A stretch of 13,721 nucleotides of DNA, from assembly GCA_030620115.1 (NCBI GenBank), contig JAUXFG010000101.1, forward strand, positions 1 through 13,721, in the 5' to 3' direction. The notes under the pieces are model-generated. The model was not told where the DNA came from and made no database searches. It saw only the letters and a program-made list of their open reading frames with translations. Made by a program: the position numbers and the translations under genes. This DNA is from Candidatus Fermentibacterota bacterium. Lineage in GTDB: Bacteria > JAFGKV01. Below, piece by piece: positions 6,995-13,721 of this stretch (its first letter is position 1; each line of letters begins with the position of its first letter).

Positions 6995-9106
6995 CTATTT
7001 GTCAATTGCTGGTGGGCAGGGGGGCTTCCGGCGTAATGTAAATCGAAAGGAACTCCCGCCGCCCAGCTTGCTTTCTACCCAGATCTTTCCCCCGTTGATC
7101 TCGACGAACTCCTTGCACAAGATGAGGCCCAGGCCCGTTCCTTTATCCTTGGTTGATCCGATATGCGTGTGCTCTGCCTCGATACGAAATAGATCCCCTA
7201 TGTCTTGTTCGGAAATGCCAGAGCCATCGTCCACTACTGAGACCTCGATATAGTCCTCATTGGGCGTCGCCTCAATGGAGACAGTACCGCCCTCCCTCGT
7301 GAACTTGATTGCATTATCAAGCAGATTCCTCAGCACCGCCTTTACCATGTTGGGGTCGGCATACACAAAGGCGCCCTGCTCGATTCGTGAAGAGACATGA
7401 GTGTTCCTCTCACGAGCACTGGATTCTAGTACGTCCACACAGCGCGAAGCGATATCGCTCAAATCAATCCGTTCACACTCGAGGTCGATATCGCCGGTTT
7501 GCGTACGCGCCCATTGGAGAAGATTCTCGAGCAACTTGTACAATCTATTCGCAGACTGATTGAGCGTTTTGAGATACGTGTGCCTCTCTTCCTCTGTGAT
7601 GTCATGGTGGGACTCAGACAGTGATCTTGAGATCGAAATCAGAGCGGAGAAGGGATTGCGGAGATCATGGGCGATGATGGTGAAGAATTTGTCCTTTGTC
7701 GCATTCAACTCGCAGAAAGCGTCACGCTGCTTCGCCAACTCCTCCTTCTGCTGTGCAAGGAGTACGTTTGCCATGGTCTTCTGCTTGTACTGTCGGTACA
7801 GTAGTGTTGAAAGCACCAGCGAGAGGAGAAGGAGAACGATGATGAATGACAGCAGGATCCTGTGGCGCCGAAGTGTCTCCTGTTTTCTTCTCAACTCCAC
7901 TGCTTTGGTTTCCTTATCCAGCATCAACAGCTGGATTTCATGTTCCTTTCTCTCCATTTCATATCTGGTTCGCATCTCCGCGATCAGCTCGCTTTTCTCC
8001 GCGTTGAATAGGCCGTCCTTCAGCGCGGTGTATTCCTTGTAGTACTCAAGCGAAGACTGATAATTGTCTTTTGACGCTTCCAGGTTCGACAACGCAAGGA
8101 GCGTTGCCTTCTCCGTATTTCGAGCCCCGATCTCCCGTGACAGATTCAGTGCGCGGCGAAGGTTGTCTTCCGCCTTCTCATAGTCTCCGAGTTTCTCATA
8201 CAGCATGCCGATGTTCTGCCGAGTGATGGCAATGCCGCTCTTGTCACCCATCTGTTCCATCAAATCCAATGACTCAAGGAAGAAGTCTAATGACGTCTCG
8301 TAATCCTCTCGCCAGAGGTACACGTTGCCAATGGCGACATATGTCTTGGAGATGCCACCGATATCATGGAGTCCTTTCTCTATATCTAGTGCCTTCCCAA
8401 GGTATATCAAAGCTTGATCGTAATGCTCGTCAGATAGATTGACAGCGCCGATATTATACAGAGACATTGCCAAGTGAATCGAATCGCCGAAGTCCTGATA
8501 CATATTCATTGCCTTCATGTAGTACTCGAGGGCTTTGTCATAGCGCTCCTGATTCTTCATCACGACTGCGATGTTATTATACGCATCAGCCATTGACTGG
8601 CTATCGTTTAACGCTTCATGAATCCTTACCGAGAATAGGAAATGCTCCAACGCCTTGTCATAGTCTCCCTGTTTAGTGTAGATGGCACCGATGTTGAGAG
8701 AGACATTGGCAACATTGGTGCTGTCGCCAAGCTCATCAAAGCTCCTTAGGGCAATCAATTGATGGGTGAATGCTTCTTGATAATCGCCACAAGCCCAATA
8801 ATAGATACCCAAGATGCTGTTACTCTGTGCAATCCCCTCCTTATATGAGAGCTCCTCCGCAAGCTTCAGGGCTTGGGTTCCATATTCCTTTGTTTTTTCC
8901 GGGGATGTTCGGTACACGAGGAAGGCGAGATGGGTAAGCGCATTGACGCGGGTCGTGTCACGGGTGGTAGATGACGCGATGGTCTCAAGACTGTCAAGTA
9001 GATCCTCTTGGCCCCACGACATCTCCGGCAGGGAGGCAAGTGGAAGGGCAAAGACGAATAGTCGCATGAGTATCAAGGACGCAGATGAGCCCACGCGTTG
9101 CATCAT
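6995..9106 (-). CDS. TPR-sensor membrane histidine kinase
   Basis: A sensor kinase. The frame opens at ATG 9247 (750 aa), but I prefer ATG 9106 (703 aa): it has TGGTGG upstream and starts a typical signal peptide or signal anchor (MMQRVGSSAS to SWG). The N-terminal 47 residues of the longer form look non-coding. Numbering here is from 9247. Residues about 100-415 hold seven or so 40-residue TPR units with the A-x-x-Y-x-N-I-G and Y-D/E-K-A pattern. A coiled coil follows (about 418-460), then one membrane helix (463-483). The HisKA domain contains the phospho-acceptor His527 in IIAHDLRNP. The HATPase_c domain has the N box (N641, N645), G1 box DDGSGI (673-678) and G2 box GTGLGL (703-708). The TPRs are expected to sense in the periplasm and the kinase acts in the cytoplasm. 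No response regulator lies in the window, so its partner is elsewhere. All catalytic motifs are intact. Confidence 0.92.
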   Translation of the reverse strand: MMQRVGSSASLILMRLFVFALPLASLPEMSWGQEDLLDSLETIASSTTRDTTRVNALTHLAFLVYRTSPEKTKEYGTQALKLAEELSYKEGIAQSNSILGIYYWACGDYQEAFTHQLIALRSFDELGDSTNVANVSLNIGAIYTKQGDYDKALEHFLFSVRIHEALNDSQSMADAYNNIAVVMKNQERYDKALEYYMKAMNMYQDFGDSIHLAMSLYNIGAVNLSDEHYDQALIYLGKALDIEKGLHDIGGISKTYVAIGNVYLWREDYETSLDFFLESLDLMEQMGDKSGIAITRQNIGMLYEKLGDYEKAEDNLRRALNLSREIGARNTEKATLLALSNLEASKDNYQSSLEYYKEYTALKDGLFNAEKSELIAEMRTRYEMERKEHEIQLLMLDKETKAVELRRKQETLRRHRILLSFIIVLLLLSLVLSTLLYRQYKQKTMANVLLAQQKEELAKQRDAFCELNATKDKFFTIIAHDLRNPFSALISISRSLSESHHDITEEERHTYLKTLNQSANRLYKLLENLLQWARTQTGDIDLECERIDLSDIASRCVDVLESSARERNTHVSSRIEQGAFVYADPNMVKAVLRNLLDNAIKFTREGGTVSIEATPNEDYIEVSVVDDGSGISEQDIGDLFRIEAEHTHIGSTKDKGTGLGLILCKEFVEINGGKIWVESKLGGGSSFRFTLRRKPPCPPAIDK

Positions 9107-9251
9107 TCTTGCCACCAGATATCGCATCCACGCCGCGTTTGCGCGGGCCGATTTGCGATCACGCCTCCATGGCTGGAGTGAGAGATGCGTGCCATATGCA
9201 ATATCCATCCTGAGGATTCGCGCAGGAATAACTTCACATTTTGACATCCCA

Positions 9252-9378
9252 TCTTCGTCCCGCTCAGTACGCGGGACGACGCCTCCGGTCTACGCCAAGG
9301 CTTCCGTCTATGTATGACAACGCCGTGACAAGCCGCCGCGGCAGGCCGGTGGGCACGGTCCGCTAGCTGGCGGATGCC
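9252..9378 (+). repeat. Dispersed mosaic intergenic repeat, copy C
   Basis: The left part (9252-9302) matches 3811-3861 at 46 of 51 bases and carries the imperfect hairpin TCCCGC-TCAGTAC-GCGGGA (9258-9276). The right part (9346-9378) is identical over 33 bp to 6726-6758 and contains TCCGCTAGCTGGCGGA (9359-9374). The two modules are separated here by about 43 bp. The left end abuts the long form of the histidine kinase frame, 4 nt from ATG 9247. Confidence 0.8.
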
Positions 9379-9446
9379 TCTACATGGCTTCTTCTAATGA
9401 ATGAAACTGATCATTCCCCGTACCGCAAAGGAAATCCGCAACCGTT

Positions 9447-9484
9447 TAGGGGTTGATGGTTCAGGGGTTCACGGGTTCAGAGTT
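9447..9484 (+). repeat. Short degenerate tandem repeat, GGGTTCA-type
   Basis: Successive units of 7-8 bp read GGTTGAT, GGTTCAG, GGGTTCAC and GGGTTCAG, then degrade into AGTTGCAG. It lies in the non-coding gap between the histidine kinase and the gene ending at 9546. The rest of that gap (9379-9545) shows nothing I can support. Confidence 0.6.
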
Positions 9485-9545
9485 GCAGACTTACGAAGAA
9501 AGCCAACAGATAAATCGTGAATGCGGGGAATCAGCCCAGCACCTA

Positions 9546-10425
9546 CTAATCACGGGTCGAATCATCGTTCTTGAGTGAGAATAGATCGAAGATGTTGGTG
9601 GTCTTGCAGTACATGTGTTCGAGGCGAGTTCGGTAGGGAGCGAGGGAAGCCTCTATCTCAGTTGGAAGACCATCCTGCCACGGAATACGTGCGGGATTCC
9701 TTTCCAAGACATTGATCTCTGATTGCAACCGTTCACGCAATTGCGCCGCGTGCAAGGAGCCCACACCTGCTGAGGATATGGCCTTGAGCTGGTTTTTCAG
9801 CAATGCAACCACATATGTTTGGTATCGACCGGTCGAGGGCTCTTCCCGAAACGCCGAGCCATGTCCGAAAATCCGAGTATCTGAACTCCCATCCGCAACG
9901 ATAATCATGTCTTCTGTCCCGTCTGCGGGCGAGTATCCAAGCCAGCTGTGGTAGACGATTGTATGGATATAGAAGTACTCCCCTGGTCCCATTTCGGCTT
10001 CCATCAAACTCTGGTTGCGAAGCTTGATGTAGTCACCAATGAGGGGCAGAATGCCCGTGGCTGCCTTTATTGTCCTCAGCGTATGGCCTATCGCTTGCTT
10101 GCCGTTTTCCGATTCATCCTTGATGATGATAGCAAACGTTTCCGCCATTCGACGCTGCAGAGGAACCAGTGATTCGCGAACAGATAGGAATCTCTGCACG
10201 CGTGGGGCAGGAATGGCTCCGTCGGGCTGGGGCACGAAATCGGTGATCCCGCCATACGCATCCTCCAGCTCTGTCTGGCTCTGTTGCACCTCTTGGAACC
10301 TATTGACCGTGCTCCTGACGCAGAGAAAGCCGCCCCCTAACACAAGGCTTCCTGCCAGAAGCACGAGCCCACAGCCAATGGCCAATGCCGCAGCCCAGAA
10401 GCCAACTGGATGTCTTTCTCGCCAT
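9546..10425 (-). CDS. Membrane-anchored protein of unknown function, frame broken by a 7-bp duplication
   Basis: The natural start appears to be ATG 10425, 13 nt after the permease stop, with AAGGCGG upstream. It encodes MARKTSSWLLGCGIG and then hits an exact GCCAATG duplication (10374-10387) that shifts the frame, giving a 41-residue product. Removing one copy joins it seamlessly to the downstream frame (CGLVLLAGSLVLGGGF and onward) and gives 290 aa. As the sequence stands, the downstream frame is open only from TTG 10385 (279 aa, weak start). The protein has one N-terminal membrane helix (about 10-34 of the restored form) and then a soluble, mostly helical domain. A conserved-looking motif, FVPQPDG (restored 61-67), precedes RVQRFLSVR (73-81). 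I recall similar uncharacterised proteins with this F-x-P-x-x-D-G ... FL-x-VR pattern in Gemmatimonadota and related phyla, but no function. Coupling to the permease suggests a related membrane role. A sequencing error is possible. Confidence 0.75.
10374..10387 (+). repeat. Exact 7-bp tandem duplication in the start region of the membrane-anchored protein gene
   Basis: GCCAATG is repeated twice head to tail. Seven is not a multiple of three, so the duplication shifts the frame between the plausible ATG start and the rest of the gene. With one copy removed, the reading is continuous through a typical membrane anchor. Confidence 0.9.
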
Positions 10426-10438
10426 CAGATGCCGCCTT

Positions 10439-11200
10439 TCAGGAATAGGTCACATAGAGGAGACGAATAAGAGTAAAAGCAACCACGATCAGAAAGAAAG
10501 CACGGACAAACCGTGCCTCTTTCCGAATGACCAGACGAGATCCTGCTGCGGCTCCTGCTATCTCACACACCCCCATGAGCAAGCCAGCCGCAAGAACAAC
10601 CTTCCCGCCAATGGCAAAAAGCACGAGAGCGACGATATTGCTTGTGAAATTGAGAATCTTCGTATGAGCCGCAGCAATTCTGAAATCGTAGCCAAGGAGG
10701 AGTACGAAAGCCAAGGTCCAGAAGGATCCCGTGCCTGGGCCAAAGAAGCCATCATAGAAACCGATGGCAAGCCCTGCGATTGTATAGAATGCATGACTTG
10801 ATACCGATGTTTGGCGTGCAGTTACTCCAAGTCTTGGAGAAAGCATTGTGTAGATGAAGACAATCGCCAGCAGGAGAGGAATTATGCTCGCCAGAACTGA
10901 CGCAGGCATGCATTGCACAAGCACTGTTCCGGTTGCCGCCCCCACTGCCGTGCAGAATATGCCGTACAGGGTCTCGCGAAACACCACCAGTCCGCTTCTT
11001 GTGTAGTTGATGGATGCGGTAAGGCTACCGAAACTCGATTGCAGTTTGTTCGTTCCCAGTGCAAGATGAGGCGGGAATCCTACCCATAGCAATGCCGGTA
11101 CGGTGATGATGCCACCTCCACCAGCGATGGAATCAACGAATCCTGCGAGGAAACCAGCTGCTGCAAGGAGAAGATAGGATGTAGAAGAGAGGCTGTTCAT
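10439..11200 (-). CDS. TauE/SafE-family permease, YfcA-like
   Basis: A 253-aa integral membrane protein from ATG 11200 (MNSLSSTSYLLLAAAGFLAG), preceded by GAGTGGTG. An upstream in-frame GTG at 11290 would add 30 residues of poor character. The family signature is clear. The first repeat contains GFVDSIAGGGGIITVPALL and ALGTNKLQSSFGS, and the second half contains GFYDGFFGPGTGSFW and AAAHTKILNFTSN, the internal duplication typical of DUF81/TauE. The wording is closest to the YfcA subgroup. Members export or import small anions such as sulfite, sulfoacetate or related organosulfur compounds, but the substrate here cannot be told. There are about eight hydrophobic segments, full length. The next gene starts 13 nt after the stop, so the two are probably co-transcribed. 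It is divergent from the protease. Confidence 0.92.
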   Translation of the reverse strand: MNSLSSTSYLLLAAAGFLAGFVDSIAGGGGIITVPALLWVGFPPHLALGTNKLQSSFGSLTASINYTRSGLVVFRETLYGIFCTAVGAATGTVLVQCMPASVLASIIPLLLAIVFIYTMLSPRLGVTARQTSVSSHAFYTIAGLAIGFYDGFFGPGTGSFWTLAFVLLLGYDFRIAAAHTKILNFTSNIVALVLFAIGGKVVLAAGLLMGVCEIAGAAAGSRLVIRKEARFVRAFFLIVVAFTLIRLLYVTYS

Positions 11201-11277
11201 CGAGTTCACCACTCCATGCACGATATCCAACGCGATTTCCAATATGATGGCCAATGTACGAGACCAACCAATTGATG

Positions 11278-11306
11278 ATAATCCCCGCACACGCTCGAAA
11301 CGTCAA
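11278..11306 (-). promoter_or_regulatory. Possible promoter for the permease gene
   Basis: Reading on the minus strand, TTGACG (11306-11301) is followed after 17 nt by GATTAT (11283-11278). This gives five of six -35 matches and four of six -10 matches to the sigma-70 consensus, about 75 nt upstream of ATG 11200. The match is modest. Confidence 0.3.
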
Positions 11307-11507
11307 GGGAAATCTCCTACCCAAATTGAGCGATTCTCATCTATCCCGCGTCTGACACGATACTGCACCGCTCAGTTCGCGAGTTCACTCCAGATAGTTC
11401 GCTGGTGCTCAGCACAGGCTCCTTCAGTGAATAGGCCTGCGTCGCTAATGGGACGCATATGCGGCGTGCACTCTCGAACCACTGGCGATAGTGGTGAAAG
11501 AACTGTC
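11307..11507. other. Divergent intergenic region, permease / protease
   Basis: Non-coding as far as I can tell. It contains small inverted repeats: the palindrome CGCATATGCG near 11456-11465 and ACCACT-GGCGAT-AGTGGT at 11478-11495, the latter just upstream of the protease promoter. No RNA gene is recognised. The whole gap between the two genes is 11201-11742, with the promoters and leader listed separately. Confidence 0.4.
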
Positions 11508-11535
11508 TTGACATGAGACACTCATCTCATAAAAT
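11508..11535 (+). promoter_or_regulatory. Strong sigma-70-type promoter for the protease gene, with palindromic spacer
   Basis: TTGACA (11508-11513, perfect -35), 16-nt spacer, TAAAAT (11530-11535, five of six). The predicted start is near 11541-11543, leaving a leader of about 200 nt before ATG 11743. The spacer holds the inverted repeat ATGAGA-CACTCA-TCTCAT (11513-11530), which overlaps the ends of both promoter boxes and could be a repressor site. Confidence 0.6.
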
Positions 11536-11561
11536 GTGACATTCGATTCCTATTCTGTCAC
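11536..11561. promoter_or_regulatory. Inverted repeat across the predicted transcription start, possible operator
   Basis: GTGACA (11536-11541), 14 nt, TGTCAC (11556-11561). It lies directly downstream of the -10 box and spans the predicted start site, a usual position for a repressor operator. The half-sites are perfect complements, but a chance pairing of this size is possible. Confidence 0.3.
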
Positions 11562-11651
11562 GATTCGTATCAGATTCCACGTCACACTCCCCACTAGATG
11601 GCGAACCTGATTCGGAGCACTTCATGCGACTTTGCCTTTCCACAATTCGTT

Positions 11652-11691
11652 GGCCCGGCCCATCGCCGTACAGGTGCGGGGTCTCCGGGCC
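11652..11691 (+). other. Stem-loop in the protease mRNA leader
   Basis: GGCCCGG (11652-11658) pairs with CCGGGCC (11685-11691). Inside, CCC and CGCC can pair with GGTG and GGGG, giving an extended GC-rich stem. No T tract follows, so it is not an intrinsic terminator. It could affect mRNA stability. It resembles no riboswitch I know. Confidence 0.35.
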
Positions 11692-11730
11692 GCATCCTCC
11701 CTCCCCACTCTTCCTCACAGGATCCCAGCC

Positions 11731-11738
11731 AAAGGAGA
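11731..11738 (+). promoter_or_regulatory. Ribosome binding site of the protease gene
   Basis: AAAGGAGA ends 4 nt before the ATG at 11743. It fixes the start, which is followed at once by a signal peptide. Confidence 0.85.
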
Positions 11739-11742
11739 CACC

Positions 11743-13721
11743 ATGATCCGAGTCAAGCACACCCCTTGCTTGTCCCCACTCGCAATGATCCTCTCCATGC
11801 TGCTTCTGGCGGTAACCCTCTCACCCGTTGCACACGCATCCAGCCCCATGGAGCGCGTGGTCTTTGCGCCGGTGCAGGAAGGATTCACCACCACAGGCGA
11901 AGACCTGCTTCCTTATGCATCAGGCAGAGTGCTGGTGAAGTTTACACCCACGGGATTAGGAGAATCCCGCCTGGGGACACGAATCATGCGGGCACAGAGA
12001 ATGGCCCCTGTAACAGGGCTTTCCTCCGTGGATGCCTTGTGCAGTGGAATCGGCGCACAAAGCATTTCCAGGCTGTACGATGAACGGAAACATGTTGCCT
12101 TGGCGGCACGCCTGGGAGTAGACCGATGGTTCATGGTCGAATTCGAATCACCCTCTGATCCCGTCTCTGTTGCGGCGGAATTCGCTCTGGATCCCCATGT
12201 GGAATCAGCGTGCCCGGACTGGCGCGCATTCCCGGCCGTTATCCCCAATGACCCACTGCATTCAATGCATTGGGGACACAATAATACTGCCCAGATGCTC
12301 TCGTATGACTGGGCCACCCATAGCCATGAAAACGGAACGCCGGTGGGCACGGTTGGCTTCGACGCCAAGGCTGAGGCAGCATGGGATGCGAGCCAGGGGT
12401 ACGGGAATTCCGGGATCATTATCGCGATTCTTGACAGCGGTGTTGACAATGATCATCCGGATCTTCGGCAGGTGACCGGATACGATTACGGCGACAATGA
12501 CAGTGATCCTGATGATGATAGCTCGCAGCCCGGTCACGGGACTGCCTGCGCTGGAATCGCCGCAGCCATGGCCGATAATGGCCTTGGGTCGGCAGGCATT
12601 GCGGGCGACTGTAGTATCATGCCCCTCAAAGTCGCCAATAGCAGTGGCGATATGTACTTCTCCGCTATCCAAAACGCCTTGTATTATGCAGCGGATAACG
12701 GCGCCGACGTGGCAAGCATGAGCCTGGGGGCCGCCATTTCCAGCGACCCTTCCACGGACGATGCGCTTCTCTACGCATACAATGCGGGAGTCATCCTTGT
12801 GGCGGCAACCGGCAATGAAAACGCCAGCACCATCAGCTACCCAGCGGTGAATCAATATGTGATGGGCATTGGCGCTGCTTCACCCTGCGGTGAACGGAAA
12901 CGGAGCAGTAGCAGCAGCTCCGAGGTGAATTCTGGCGTGAATACCGATCCCAACGGGTATACATGTGATGGGGAGCGATGGTGGGGGTCCAACTATGGGT
13001 CCAGTACCCAGGACGCGGCTGGCGCGGTCGCCGTTATTGCGCCGACTATCCTTCCGACCACCGATATTGGAGGAAGCGGTGGGTATGATGCGAGCGACTA
13101 CTCCAAATGGTTCAACGGTACATCCTGCGCGACGCCTTATGTGGCGGGGATCTGCGCACTCATCAAGGCTGCGAATTCGTCATATACGCCGGCACAGATA
13201 CGGCAGCGCGTGGTGGATACTGCGGTGGATGTGGTGAGCGTTGAGTCAGGTACGGGTTGGGATCGCTACAGCGGCTATGGGATGGTTGATGCATCGGCGG
13301 CTGTCGGTGGTTCGTCGACCAACTATGCGAGTGTTCCGTACAGCACGGACTTTGAAACAGGCTCGTTGGATCAGTATTGGGTCACGAACTCTACCGGTGA
13401 CGGGCGGATCCGTATCCTGAGCACGAACACGCCGCATGGCGGCTCGTATCACTTGACTATGGACGACGCCACCAGTGGGGGATTCTCGCAGAACGAGGCA
13501 TGGCTACACCTTGATCTATCAGGAGAAAGCCAGGTGGAGCTAGGTTTCTGGTGGAAGGAGTTCGGAGACGAGACGCACACACAAGATGGCGTGTACTTCT
13601 CGAGCAATGGCGGCGGCAGCTTCACGAAAGTATATGACCTGAATGGGAGCAGCTATACGAACAACACATGGAATGAGTTCACGTTGGATGTGGATGCACT
13701 GGCCTCGTCACACGGGTTGAG
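11743..13721 (+). CDS. Secreted subtilisin-family (S8) serine protease, 3' end cut by the window
   Basis: The reading frame is open from ATG 11743 through the right edge (659 codons seen). Residues 1-32 are a signal peptide (core around AMILSMLLLAVTL, cleavage near AHA). Residues about 55-165 look like a propeptide of the fervidolysin/thermitase type (SGRVLVKF ... WFMVEF ... DPHVESACPDW). The catalytic domain spans about 175-525. It has Asp231 in ILDSGVD, His265 in GHGTACAG, oxyanion Asn358 in ATGNEN and Ser461 in NGTSCATPYVAG, so the triad is complete. An insert at about 381-416, with a Ser run and flanking Cys382 and Cys408, sits between the oxyanion region and the Ser motif. After 530 comes a beta-rich jelly-roll-like region (YSTDFETGSLDQYW ... 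TWNEFTLDV), as found after the catalytic domain in large extracellular subtilases. More C-terminal domains, such as a sorting signal, may lie beyond the window. Confidence 0.95.
   Translation, partial: MIRVKHTPCLSPLAMILSMLLLAVTLSPVAHASSPMERVVFAPVQEGFTTTGEDLLPYASGRVLVKFTPTGLGESRLGTRIMRAQRMAPVTGLSSVDALCSGIGAQSISRLYDERKHVALAARLGVDRWFMVEFESPSDPVSVAAEFALDPHVESACPDWRAFPAVIPNDPLHSMHWGHNNTAQMLSYDWATHSHENGTPVGTVGFDAKAEAAWDASQGYGNSGIIIAILDSGVDNDHPDLRQVTGYDYGDNDSDPDDDSSQPGHGTACAGIAAAMADNGLGSAGIAGDCSIMPLKVANSSGDMYFSAIQNALYYAADNGADVASMSLGAAISSDPSTDDALLYAYNAGVILVAATGNENASTISYPAVNQYVMGIGAASPCGERKRSSSSSSEVNSGVNTDPNGYTCDGERWWGSNYGSSTQDAAGAVAVIAPTILPTTDIGGSGGYDASDYSKWFNGTSCATPYVAGICALIKAANSSYTPAQIRQRVVDTAVDVVSVESGTGWDRYSGYGMVDASAAVGGSSTNYASVPYSTDFETGSLDQYWVTNSTGDGRIRILSTNTPHGGSYHLTMDDATSGGFSQNEAWLHLDLSGESQVELGFWWKEFGDETHTQDGVYFSSNGGGSFTKVYDLNGSSYTNNTWNEFTLDVDALASSHGL

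Noticed and set aside
9447-9484. GGGTTCA-type units considered as a CRISPR array
   Set aside because: The units are 7-8 bp, degenerate and directly adjacent, with no spacers and no cas genes.
11598-12083. Plus-strand open frame of 161 codons overlapping the protease start
   Set aside because: It is in a different frame from the protease, which has a ribosome binding site, a signal peptide and the full triad. The translation is rich in His/Arg/Pro, as expected for an off-frame reading.
12340-12353. CCGGTGGGCACGGT inside the protease gene matches the start of repeat module 3
   Set aside because: The match is only 14 bases. It encodes TPVGTV in a normal subtilase region, and the flanks do not match, so chance is likely.
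12262-12855. Minus-strand open frame of 197 codons
   Set aside because: It is antisense to the protease catalytic domain; the conserved Asp and His motifs are on the plus strand.

Overview
The window looks like a chromosomal segment of an uncultivated or little-studied Gram-negative bacterium. I infer a member of the FCB-type candidate phyla (Eisenbacteria, Zixibacteria or Gemmatimonadota-like). The grounds are several secreted proteins with cleavable signal peptides, a periplasmic-TPR histidine kinase of Bacteroidota-like layout, an Fn3-like domain closing in RVGEWDF, and a subtilase with a Cys-flanked insert. This placement rests on recalled family resemblance, not on a search. No rRNA, tRNA, CRISPR array, transposase or phage gene is visible.

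Layout, left to right. (1) 205-2229, minus: a secreted 674-aa beta-rich, adhesin-like protein. (2) 2328-3800, minus: an exported phospholipase D/cardiolipin-synthase-like enzyme with two intact HKD motifs, 98 nt upstream of (1). (3) 4260-5732, plus: an exported 490-aa TPR protein, divergent from (2), followed by two perfect hairpins. (4) 5882-6763, plus: an integral-membrane PAP2-type phosphatase or phosphotransferase. (5) 6995-9106, minus: a TPR sensor histidine kinase, convergent with (4) and without an adjacent response regulator. (6) 9546-10425, minus: a membrane-anchored protein of unknown function whose start region carries an exact 7-bp tandem duplication that breaks the frame. (7) 10439-11200, minus: a TauE/SafE (YfcA-like) permease, 13 nt upstream of (6). 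(8) 11743 to the right edge, plus: a secreted subtilisin-family protease, incomplete, behind a near-consensus sigma-70 promoter and a leader of about 200 nt.

The genes share a cell-envelope and secretion theme: two lipid-phosphate enzymes, an exported TPR protein, a periplasmic sensor, a permease, an adhesin-like protein and a protease. They do not form one obvious pathway, and I see no convincing new defence, biosynthetic or toxin system.

The most notable structures are not in the gene products. First, a dispersed mosaic repeat occupies the intergenic space at four places: about 126-236, 3811-3875, 6726-6910 and 9252-9378. It is built from at least three exchangeable modules, two of them palindromic. 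Two copies run into the 3' ends of genes and supply their last codons (and in one case clearly the stop), and two abut the 5' ends of minus-strand genes. Second, the 7-bp duplication at 10374-10387 interrupts what would otherwise be a 290-aa protein translationally coupled to the permease.
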